A DNA stretch of 64,000 bases, taken from positions 4,715,501-4,779,500 of the forward strand of contig NZ_JALJWF010000001.1 in assembly GCF_024168645.1 (NCBI RefSeq), in the 5' to 3' direction. Position numbers and translations under genes: made by a program. The stretch comes from Pseudomonas sp. GGS8. GTDB lineage: Bacteria; Pseudomonadota; Gammaproteobacteria; Pseudomonadales; Pseudomonadaceae. Positions 19,883-27,787 of this stretch are shown piece after piece. Within the stretch, counting starts at the first letter, position 1, and each line of letters begins with the position of its first letter. Below the pieces are notes generated by a model, which had not been told where the DNA came from, ran no database searches, and saw only the letters and a list, made by a program, of their open reading frames with translations.

Positions 19883-20323
19883 ATGTCAGAGACCTTCACC
19901 AAAGGCATGGCCAGGAACATCTATTTCGGGGGAAGCGTCTTTTTCTTCCTGATATTCCTGGCCTTGACCTATCACACGGAACAGACCTTTCCAGTGCGCA
20001 GCAACGAAGCGCAGTTAACCGAATCAGTGATTCGCGGCAAGACGGTCTGGGAGCAAAACAACTGCGTCGGCTGCCACACGCTGCTGGGCGAGGGCGCCTA
20101 CTTTGCGCCAGAGCTGGGCAACGTATTCCAGCGGCGCGGTGGGGAGGAGGGCTTCAAACCCTTTCTGCATGCCTGGATGAAAATGCAGCCGCTGGGTGTA
20201 CCGGGGCGGCGAGCAATGCCTCAGTTCAAGTTGAGCGAGCAAGAGGTGGATGACATCGCCGAGTTCCTCAAATGGAGCTCGAACATCAACACCAATGGCT
20301 GGCCGCCAAACAAGGAGGGCTAA
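19883..20323 (+). CDS. norC: Nitric oxide reductase cytochrome c subunit NorC
   Basis: A 146-residue membrane-anchored cytochrome c. One N-terminal helix (about 13-30) is uncleaved, and the heme c motif CVGCHT is at residues 61-66, with a likely methionine ligand in RRAMPQF. It passes electrons to NorB. The ATG at 19883 has a GAGGA ribosome site; in-frame codons further upstream fall in the promoter. norB begins three bases after its stop. Confidence 0.96.
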   Translation: MSETFTKGMARNIYFGGSVFFFLIFLALTYHTEQTFPVRSNEAQLTESVIRGKTVWEQNNCVGCHTLLGEGAYFAPELGNVFQRRGGEEGFKPFLHAWMKMQPLGVPGRRAMPQFKLSEQEVDDIAEFLKWSSNINTNGWPPNKEG

Positions 20324-21754
<1,431 letters not shown>

Positions 21755-21779
21755 ACGGGTGTAATGGCTAGAAAAGGTC

Positions 21780-21809
21780 GGCCCGGCTGATACAGCGGGC
21801 CGTTTTTTT
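21780..21809 (+). terminator. Intrinsic terminator between norB and norD
   Basis: A GGCCCG/CGGGCC stem with a ten-base loop is followed by GTTTTTTT. It lies 25 bases after norB and 23 bases before the norD start, so norD is either expressed by read-through or from another start. Confidence 0.8.
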
Positions 21810-21832
21810 GGTTTCCAGCAAGGGCAAGCATC

Positions 21833-23674
21833 ATGGCGTTTACCGTCGAACTGGAAGAGTGGGTAGGCAGTGTCTGGCATCGTTTCATCACCCGGCGCGC
21901 CAGCCCTGATTTCCCCGAAGCACGGGTTGAACTGGCCAGCCAGCAACGCCCGCTGGCGCTGTTGTTTCGCGCCATGGGCGGTGCCAATGGTGTCGGTGTG
22001 GAAGCGGCCAGCGCCCGCGATCTGCTGCTGCGCCGCAACGTGTTGCAGCAGATAGCCGGCACCTGCAAACAAGTGCCGTTGGCGTGGTGTGACGCGAGTA
22101 ATTTGCGGCTGCCATCGAGCCTGGCGGTGTTTCCTGAAGTGGCACTGAATGAGGAACTCTACCGCTGGCTCGCGTTGCTGGCGGCACAGGCCGGGCCGAT
22201 GCGCCACTGGGGCCGGGACAATCAACGCTGGACGCAGCAGCTGCTGCGACGCTATCCCGCGCTGCGTGTTCGTTACCAACGACTGGTCGATGCCCATCTG
22301 CAATTGCGCCCCGATCCGGCCTCGTTGAACGCCAGCGAAGCGGCGCTGGAACGGGCGTTATGCCAGGCGTTGCGCGAGCCCGGCAGTGTCGAGCATTTTC
22401 CCCGTAGCGAACGGGTCGCATGGCCGTTGCCGCTATGGTTGTACCCGCCGCAACACCTCGCCAGCCCCCAGACTGCCGATCTGGGCGATGAATCCGAAGA
22501 GTCGTTGACCACGCCGCCCGGCGAACAGAAAGGCGGGCGTAAACGCGCGACGCGGATCGACGAAAGCACCCGCGATGGCGGGCTGTTGGTGGTGCGTCTG
22601 GAGAACCTGTTCAGCTGGACCGAGCACGTGGATCTGGATCGCTGGTCGGATGACAGCGAAGACCCGGACGCCGCCCGAGTCGCCGACGACCTGGATGAAT
22701 TGACCCTGTCGCGCACTCGCCTGCGCAAGGGTGGCGGCCTCAAGCTGCACCTGGATTTACCACCGGCCGATGTCGACGATATTCCCTTGGGCGAGGGCAT
22801 CAAGTTGCCGGAGTGGGACTATCGCAAACAACAGATGCAGAACAGCTTCGTCAATCTGCAAATGATGGTGCCCCGTGACTGTGAAGCGCAGCCGTTGCCA
22901 TCTCGACTGAAGGCCTCGGCGCAGCGCTTGCGGCGCCAGTTCGAGCATCTTCGTAATGATCGCCAGTGGTTGCGCCAGCAACCCCAGGGCTCAGAGTTGG
23001 ACATGCAGGCCTGGCTGGATTTTCACGTTGAGCGTGAGCACGGCCAGTGCGCCGAACGCGGTCTGTTCATGGAGCAACGCCAGACGCGCCGCGACCTGGC
23101 GTGTCTGTTGCTGGCCGATGTGTCGATGTCCACCGACGCCCACCTGAACGATGAGCATCGTGTCATCGACGTCATCCGCGACAGTCTGCTGCTGTTCGGC
23201 GAAACCTTGTCGGTGCTGGGTGATGATTTCGCCCTGTACGGGTTTTCCTCGCTGCGCCGTCAGCAAGTGCGCATGCAGGAACTCAAGTCATTCATCCAGC
23301 GCTATGACGACAACACCCGAGGTCGCATTCAAGGGCTCAAACCGGGGTATTACACCCGCATGGGCGCCGCCATTCGCCAGGCCACACATTTGCTGGGCAA
23401 CAGCAAGCGGCGTAGCAAACTGTTGCTGTTGCTCACGGATGGCAAACCCAATGATCTGGATCTGTATGAAGGGCGCTACGGTGTTGAAGACACCCGCGAG
23501 GCGGTGCTGGAGGCACGGCGTCAGGGGCTGACGCCGTTCTGTATCACGATTGATCGCGAGGCCGGGGATTACCTGCCTTACATGTTCGGCGCCAATGGCT
23601 ACACCTTGATCCGCCAGCCCGAACAACTCCCCCTGCGCTTGCCGCAGTTGTACCGCCAACTGACCCAACCTTGA
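21833..23674 (+). CDS. norD: Nitric oxide reductase activation protein NorD
   Basis: A 613-residue cytoplasmic protein with a C-terminal von Willebrand A domain; the metal-binding motif DVSMS is near residue 429 and LLTDGKPND follows. NorD works with the NirQ/NorQ ATPase to activate cNOR, probably by helping metal insertion. The middle section is rich in charged residues. A terminator precedes it, so its level may be lower than that of norCB. Confidence 0.94.
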   Translation: MAFTVELEEWVGSVWHRFITRRASPDFPEARVELASQQRPLALLFRAMGGANGVGVEAASARDLLLRRNVLQQIAGTCKQVPLAWCDASNLRLPSSLAVFPEVALNEELYRWLALLAAQAGPMRHWGRDNQRWTQQLLRRYPALRVRYQRLVDAHLQLRPDPASLNASEAALERALCQALREPGSVEHFPRSERVAWPLPLWLYPPQHLASPQTADLGDESEESLTTPPGEQKGGRKRATRIDESTRDGGLLVVRLENLFSWTEHVDLDRWSDDSEDPDAARVADDLDELTLSRTRLRKGGGLKLHLDLPPADVDDIPLGEGIKLPEWDYRKQQMQNSFVNLQMMVPRDCEAQPLPSRLKASAQRLRRQFEHLRNDRQWLRQQPQGSELDMQAWLDFHVEREHGQCAERGLFMEQRQTRRDLACLLLADVSMSTDAHLNDEHRVIDVIRDSLLLFGETLSVLGDDFALYGFSSLRRQQVRMQELKSFIQRYDDNTRGRIQGLKPGYYTRMGAAIRQATHLLGNSKRRSKLLLLLTDGKPNDLDLYEGRYGVEDTREAVLEARRQGLTPFCITIDREAGDYLPYMFGANGYTLIRQPEQLPLRLPQLYRQLTQP

Positions 23675-23696
23675 ACCCCGGTCAATCAACGCAGCA

Positions 23697-23897
23697 TCAG
23701 CTGATGCTGCGCGGCAGCCAGAAAAACATCACCACGCAAAAGATCGTCAGGCCAACGCAGAACCACATGAATCGGCGCTGCCGACGTTCCCCGGCGTATT
23801 CGGCCAGTGCGGGCAGGGGCATGCCGCATTGTTGGCACTCGGTTTCTTGTGAAGGGTTGGCATGTTGGCAATACAGGCAGACGGGCAGGGTACTCAC
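23697..23897 (-). CDS. dnrP: Small zinc-ribbon membrane protein DnrP
   Basis: A 66-residue protein with two CXXC pairs (Cys7, Cys10, Cys21, Cys24) forming a likely zinc ribbon, then a single membrane helix at about 43-62. A gene of this kind next to dnr is known as dnrP in Pseudomonas; its function is not established. The GTG start overlaps the dnr stop (GTGA), so it is translated as part of the dnr message. It converges on norD with a gap of 22 bases. Confidence 0.82.
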   Translation of the reverse strand: MSTLPVCLYCQHANPSQETECQQCGMPLPALAEYAGERRQRRFMWFCVGLTIFCVVMFFWLPRSIS

Positions 23898-24577
23898 TCG
23901 AACTGTTCCAGGCGCAGACGATCAAGAATGGCGATCTGACGGCCGTCCTGAGTGATGATGTTTTCATCGATCAAGCGGCGGATGATTCGCGAAAAGGTTT
24001 CTGGCTGAATCGACAGATGCCCGGCAATCAGTTGCTTGGCCATCGGCAGCTCGAAATGGCTGCTTACAGTTTGCTGGCGCACCAGTTGCGTCAGCAGGTA
24101 ACGCACGACCCGGTGGGTGGCGTTTTTCAGCGACAGCGTTTCGATCTCGTTGACCCGTTGATGTAAGCGAACGCAGAGCTTGCCCAGCAGTGCAAAGGTC
24201 AGCCGACTATTGCTCTGCAGCAAGCGCATGTAGGTACTGTTGGATAAACGGTAGAGCTGGGTGGGGCAGATCGCTTCGGCCGAGGCCACATAGTTTGGAG
24301 TGTCCATCAGCGTCATCGCCTCGGCGAAGGTTTGCCTATCGCTGATGACTTCGAACACTTTCTCCTGCCCATCCGGTGTCAGTCGGTAGATCTTCACCGC
24401 GCCGGCAATGATGAAATAGAACGAATCCGCCGGCTCACCCTGATGAAACAACGGCTCGCCTTTGTCGATGTTCAGCAAGTGGCTGGTACTCATCAATTCA
24501 TTCAGCTGTTCTTCATTCAGCGGCTCGAACAAGTGATGACTGCGCAGAATCTGGTGATGGACACGATGAAGCACCAT
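23894..24577 (-). CDS. dnr: Crp/Fnr-family regulator Dnr
   Basis: A 227-residue regulator with an N-terminal cyclic-nucleotide-like domain (about 1-130) and a C-terminal winged helix with recognition segment SIQPETFSRIIRRL near 186-199. It has no N-terminal cysteine cluster of the FNR/ANR kind, so it does not sense oxygen through an iron-sulfur centre; DNR of P. aeruginosa senses NO through heme. It would bind the TTGAY-N4-RTCAA boxes listed here. It lies 35 bases downstream of a 29-residue peptide gene, and the nearest promoter visible is the sigma-54 one at 24758. Confidence 0.93.
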   Translation of the reverse strand: MVLHRVHHQILRSHHLFEPLNEEQLNELMSTSHLLNIDKGEPLFHQGEPADSFYFIIAGAVKIYRLTPDGQEKVFEVISDRQTFAEAMTLMDTPNYVASAEAICPTQLYRLSNSTYMRLLQSNSRLTFALLGKLCVRLHQRVNEIETLSLKNATHRVVRYLLTQLVRQQTVSSHFELPMAKQLIAGHLSIQPETFSRIIRRLIDENIITQDGRQIAILDRLRLEQFE

Positions 24578-24612
24578 AAGAATTCATCCTGAGGATTGAG
24601 AAGGGGATCAGG

Positions 24613-24702
24613 TCAGACGAGGCCCAGGGAAATGCCGCTGGCCAGGGCCAGGATCGACGTCAACACCACGAACCAGGCCAGTGGCTGGATGACTTTCTTC
24701 AT
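24613..24702 (-). CDS. 29-residue membrane peptide, unnamed, NorR-type promoter
   Basis: An unannotated-looking short gene: ATG preceded by CCCGGAG at five-base spacing, 29 codons, TGA stop. The peptide begins MKKVIQPLAWFVVL, with two lysines followed by an uninterrupted hydrophobic stretch of about 24 residues, so a single inner-membrane helix with a short cytoplasmic N-terminus is likely. It is the first gene downstream of a minus-strand -24/-12 promoter (24758-24773) and three GGT-N7-ACC sites, and is followed 35 bases later by dnr. I do not recognise the family. Small subunits or regulators of heme-copper enzymes are a possible comparison, but that is inference only. Confidence 0.65.
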   Translation of the reverse strand: MKKVIQPLAWFVVLTSILALASGISLGLV

Positions 24703-24757
24703 GACGACTCCGGGTAATCGAGAGGGATCCAAGATTTCTATAGGGTTGCCCATGCAG

Positions 24758-24773
24758 AGCAAGACGCGGGCCA
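24758..24773 (-). promoter_or_regulatory. Sigma-54 promoter for the peptide-dnr-dnrP genes
   Basis: Read on the minus strand, TGGCCCGCGTCTTGCT has GG and GC exactly ten bases apart and differs from TGGCACG-N4-TTGCW at one base. A transcript would start near 24747 with a leader of about 45 bases. Confidence 0.72.
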
Positions 24774-24813
24774 GTCCCGGAGGCCTTTGTTTAGTGGGGC
24801 TCTCAGCGATCAG

Positions 24814-24870
24814 GGTAGAAAATACCGTGGTCTTTAGGGTTTAAATAACCATTAAAGGGTCATTTGTACC
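24814..24870. promoter_or_regulatory. Three NorR-type enhancer sites between two sigma-54 promoters
   Basis: Three GGT-N7-ACC motifs at 24814-24826, 24838-24850 and 24858-24870. GT-N7-AC is the known NorR core, and E. coli norV has three such sites. They lie 40-110 bases from the minus-strand promoter (24758) and about 185-240 bases from the plus-strand one (25053). Together with the REP element this accounts for the 479-base gap 24703-25181. Confidence 0.75.
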
Positions 24871-24882
24871 CTGAGCTGATCA

Positions 24883-25037
24883 CCCCGTGGCGAGGGGGCT
24901 TGTCGGAACGCCGCATCGCCCCGTTCGGCTGCGCAGCAGTCGTAAAACCGGCTGATGGGTTCTATCTGACGCGTCGCGGATGCTGGTTTCAGGAGCGCTT
25001 CGCACTCCAACGGGGGCAAGCCCCCTCGCCACCGGGG
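24883..25037. repeat. REP pair of the gtggcgag type
   Basis: Left arm at 24883-24902 (CCCCGTGGCGAGGGGGCTTG) is matched by its reverse complement near 25017-25037 with one extra base. It separates the NorR sites from the nnrS promoter and adds about 155 bases between enhancer and promoter. Confidence 0.75.
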
Positions 25038-25052
25038 TTCGAATGAGTATCG

Positions 25053-25068
25053 GGGCACGTCCCTTGCA
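25053..25068 (+). promoter_or_regulatory. Sigma-54 promoter for nnrS
   Basis: GGGCACGTCCCTTGCA carries GGCACG-N4-TTGCA, the consensus apart from the leading T, with GG and GC ten bases apart. The transcript would begin near 25079, about 103 bases before the nnrS ATG. A weak FNR-like sequence follows at 25072-25085 but has two mismatches. Confidence 0.75.
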
Positions 25069-25181
25069 CACTTGATCTGCGACAAAGGCAATGGATCGGT
25101 AATACCCGATGATGGCCCCAGGATTTACCTCGGCGCGTGCGGGTTGGCGCCAGGTCAGCAAACAGGTAGAGGAGTGGTTTT

Positions 25182-26372
25182 ATGCAAGTGCTTGACCGCC
25201 GTAAAGCGATGGCAATCACGCCGCTGTTTCGGCTGGCCTTTCGGCCATTTTTCCTCGTCGGTTGCCTGGTGGCGGTGCTGGCCATTCCGCTCTGGCTGGC
25301 GGCGTTCAGTGGTTCGATTTCCAGCTGGCAGCCAGCGGGCGGGTGGCTGGGCTGGCATCGGCATGAATTGCTGTTCGGGTTCGGGTTGGCGATTATCGCG
25401 GGGTTTCTGTTGACGGCGGTGCGAACCTGGACCGGTCGCCCAGGCCTCAGCGGCAAACCGTTGGCCGCGCTGGCGTTGCTGTGGTTATTGGCGCGGGTGG
25501 CTTGGCTGGCCAATGTGCCGTGGCCGTTGCTTGCAGTGCTGGAGCTGGCGTTCCCGTTGGCGTTGGCGGTGCTCATGGGCTTCACCTTGTGGAAGGTGCG
25601 GCAGAAACGTAACTACCCGATTGTGGTGGTCTTGATGTTGTTGGCCTTGGCTGACGGGTTGTCTCTGTACGGTCTGGTCGAGGGGCATGAAGGCTGGCAG
25701 CGCCAAGGCGTGTTGAGCGGCCTCTGGCTGGTGGCGGCGATGATGGGGTTGATCGGCGGGCGGGTCATTCCGTTCTTCACCCAGCGCGGCCTTGGTCGGG
25801 TTGAAGGCGTTGCCGCCTGGCCCTGGCTGGATCGACTGCTGTTGGTCGGTTCGCCGCTGGTGGCGTTGTTGTATGCCGCAGGACCTGCGCTCGCCCCCAA
25901 TGTCTGGGTGGGCCTGCTGTTCGCGGTGCTGGCGGCAGGGCATGTGGTGCGTCTGGTGCGCTGGCATGACCGGGCACTCTGGCGTGTGCCGTTGCTGTGG
26001 TCGTTGCATTTGGCCTATGGCTGGTTGGCGGTGGCTTGTCTCGCAATGGCGCTGTGGCATTTCGGTGTGCCGGTTAACCCGAGTCTGGCGGTGCATTGCT
26101 TGACCATAGGGGCCATGGCTGGCCTGGTGCTGGCGATGATCGCGCGGGTCAGTCTGGGCCACACCGGTCGCCCTCTGGAACCGCCCTCGGGCATGACCCT
26201 GGCGTTCATTCTGCTCAACCTGGCGTGTCTGAGCCGGGTGGTGTTGATTCTGTTCTTCCCCTTGGCCGCATTGTGGTTGGCCGGCCTGTGCTGGGCGCTG
26301 GCGTTTGCGTTGTATGCCTGGCGTTATGGGCCGATGTTGCTACGGGCCCGGGTTGACGGTCATCCGGGATGA
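25182..26372 (+). CDS. nnrS: NnrS family heme-copper membrane protein
   Basis: A 396-residue integral membrane protein with about twelve hydrophobic helices, beginning PLFRLAFRPFFLVGC, the usual NnrS opening. Histidines in HRHELLFGFG (about residue 62), HCLTIGAMAGL and SLGHTGRPL are the likely heme/metal ligands. NnrS proteins protect against or respond to NO stress. The gene has its own sigma-54 promoter and NorR sites upstream and is followed 28 bases later by a small membrane protein gene. Confidence 0.93.
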   Translation: MQVLDRRKAMAITPLFRLAFRPFFLVGCLVAVLAIPLWLAAFSGSISSWQPAGGWLGWHRHELLFGFGLAIIAGFLLTAVRTWTGRPGLSGKPLAALALLWLLARVAWLANVPWPLLAVLELAFPLALAVLMGFTLWKVRQKRNYPIVVVLMLLALADGLSLYGLVEGHEGWQRQGVLSGLWLVAAMMGLIGGRVIPFFTQRGLGRVEGVAAWPWLDRLLLVGSPLVALLYAAGPALAPNVWVGLLFAVLAAGHVVRLVRWHDRALWRVPLLWSLHLAYGWLAVACLAMALWHFGVPVNPSLAVHCLTIGAMAGLVLAMIARVSLGHTGRPLEPPSGMTLAFILLNLACLSRVVLILFFPLAALWLAGLCWALAFALYAWRYGPMLLRARVDGHPG

Positions 26373-26400
26373 ATGCGCGAATGAATGGAGGCTGCCGCTG

Positions 26401-26838
26401 ATGTATCCCTTTTTTCTGGTCACACACCTGCTGGCGGCAATCGCCTTCATCGGGACGCTGTTTTTCGAGGTGGTCATCTGGCATCGCGCGCGACAGCCGT
26501 TGACGGAGATTGCGCAAGTGACGGCGGATCAGGCAATTGCCCTGCGTTCGCGTAAGGTTCTGCATGGTGTGGTGTTGCTGTTGTATGGCGCCGGCATCGG
26601 TTTGGCGTGGCAATACCGGGGCGCATTGAGTCAGCCGCTGGCCAGCAGTTTTGCTACGTTGCTGAGCCTGAAAATCCTGTTGGCCTTGAGCATCGTTGGT
26701 CATTACTTGCTGCTGGCCTACTGGCTGACCCATGCACGCCTGACCGCGACCCGCGCAAGCTGGATTCGTCGCAGCATCCTCGGGCACATGGTGTTGATCG
26801 TGATCCTGGCCAAGGCCATGTTCTATTGGCAGGGCTGA
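26401..26838 (+). CDS. Small four-helix membrane protein, CopD-like (paralogue 2)
   Basis: A 145-residue membrane protein with four hydrophobic helices, paralogous to the one at 5190-5633. Shared features are a histidine in the first helix (FLVTHLLAAIAF), the IGTLFFEV motif, a SSFATLLSLKILLAL third helix and the ending RRSILGHMVLIVILAKAMFYW. GGAGG stands nine bases before the ATG at 26401. It probably shares the nnrS transcript and so the NO response. Function unknown; a heme-binding or electron-transfer role is an inference from the paired helix histidines. Confidence 0.78.
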   Translation: MYPFFLVTHLLAAIAFIGTLFFEVVIWHRARQPLTEIAQVTADQAIALRSRKVLHGVVLLLYGAGIGLAWQYRGALSQPLASSFATLLSLKILLALSIVGHYLLLAYWLTHARLTATRASWIRRSILGHMVLIVILAKAMFYWQG

Positions 26839-26874
26839 TCGTGCTGGAAAACCCGTAAATCCGTGGTGACGCCA

Positions 26875-26938
26875 TTCGCGAGCAGGCTCACTCCCACATT
26901 GGAATGCCACCCTATGTGGGAGCGAGCCTGCTCGCGAA
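26875..26938. repeat. REP palindrome of the gtgggagc type
   Basis: Arms TTCGCGAGCAGGCTC-type and its near-complement face each other across 26875-26938, in the gap between the convergent nnrS-side operon and ytfE. It may serve as a transcription boundary for both. Confidence 0.7.
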
Positions 26939-26957
26939 AGCGGCCTCCGAAAATCGA

Positions 26958-27632
26958 TCAGTGACGAGGGTTCAGGGCGTTGATGAACAACACGTTGTTT
27001 TCCAGGTGGATGTGTTGCATCAAGTCGTCTTTGAATTCCAGCAGCCCACGATAGAGCGCTCGCCAGGTGTTACAGGCATCGGTGGGCGGGATGATGTGAT
27101 TGGTCAGGGCGAGCATCTTCTCCAGCGCTTCGCCGTGTTGATCATGTTCGAAACGCAGCACCTGGATTGGCGGTGCTGCCTGAGGACCAACGCCTTGTTG
27201 CAGCATCGGGAAGAGCACTTGTTCTTCCTTGAGCATGTGGCCTTCGAGTTCCTGCTGCATGTCGGTCAGCAGATCGGCCAGGCCGTTGGGGCAACTGCTG
27301 CGCGCACCATGGACCTGCTCGACGCGCCGGGCCAGGCGGATCAATTCCGGCAGTTGCTCGCGGTGGCGGGCGTGGTAGCGCGTCAGCAGGTGGGCGATCA
27401 GCGTTTCCGTTGGTTCGTTGCGCCAGTCGTGTTGGGTTTCGCCGGCGTCTTGCAGAATCTGCAGGGCGTCGGCAATGAGGACCGGATCGAGGTTTTTGCC
27501 AAGGGCCGCTTCACGCAGGCTTTTATGCCCGCCGCAACAGAAGTCCAGTTTGAAGGTGTGAAAGATCCGGGTGGCACCGGGAATGTCGCAGGCCAGTTGG
27601 CCGAGGCTTTGTTCCAATAGGGGCTGGCTCAT
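26958..27632 (-). CDS. ytfE: Iron-sulfur cluster repair di-iron protein YtfE/DnrN (Ric)
   Basis: A 224-residue RIC-family protein. The N-terminal domain carries the DFCCGGHKSL motif, and the hemerythrin-like part holds spaced histidines (LLTRYHARHREQ, EGHMLKEEQVLFP, EHDQHGEAL) for a di-iron site. RIC proteins repair clusters damaged by NO or peroxide. AAGGAA precedes the ATG at 27632. It is read away from norR and has a sigma-54 promoter and three NorR-type sites, so it should rise strongly with NO. Confidence 0.94.
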   Translation of the reverse strand: MSQPLLEQSLGQLACDIPGATRIFHTFKLDFCCGGHKSLREAALGKNLDPVLIADALQILQDAGETQHDWRNEPTETLIAHLLTRYHARHREQLPELIRLARRVEQVHGARSSCPNGLADLLTDMQQELEGHMLKEEQVLFPMLQQGVGPQAAPPIQVLRFEHDQHGEALEKMLALTNHIIPPTDACNTWRALYRGLLEFKDDLMQHIHLENNVLFINALNPRH

Positions 27633-27674
27633 CAGGGTTCCTTGTTTAGGTTTCAACAGGTTCCCCAGGCCCAT

Positions 27675-27690
27675 TGCATCCGGCATGCCA
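27675..27690 (-). promoter_or_regulatory. Sigma-54 promoter for ytfE
   Basis: On the minus strand TGGCATGCCGGATGCA has GG and GC ten bases apart and fits TGGCAYG-N4-NTGCA. The transcript would start near 27664, leaving a leader of about 32 bases before the ytfE ATG. Confidence 0.72.
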
Positions 27691-27730
27691 TGTTCAACTG
27701 ATTGAAAACCATGGATTAATTTTTAGCTGT

Positions 27731-27787
27731 GGTGATAGGCACCCTGACGCTTCAGGGTGAATCCAACCATAAAGGGTGATTACTACC
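27731..27787. promoter_or_regulatory. Three NorR-type enhancer sites between ytfE and norR
   Basis: GGT-N7-ACC motifs at 27731-27743, 27756-27768 and 27775-27787. Steps of 25 and 19 bases resemble the 24 and 20 of the other cluster. They stand 40-110 bases upstream of the ytfE -24/-12 promoter. The third touches the norR start, which suggests autoregulation. Confidence 0.78.

Noticed and set aside
25072..25085. FNR-type box before nnrS
   Set aside because: TTGATCTGCGACAA has two mismatches in the right half, and a better explained sigma-54 promoter lies just upstream.
27740..27759. CACCCTGA-CGCT-TCAGGGTG palindrome as a separate operator
   Set aside because: Its arms are formed by the facing ends of two NorR-type sites (27731-27743 and 27756-27768), so it needs no separate binding protein.
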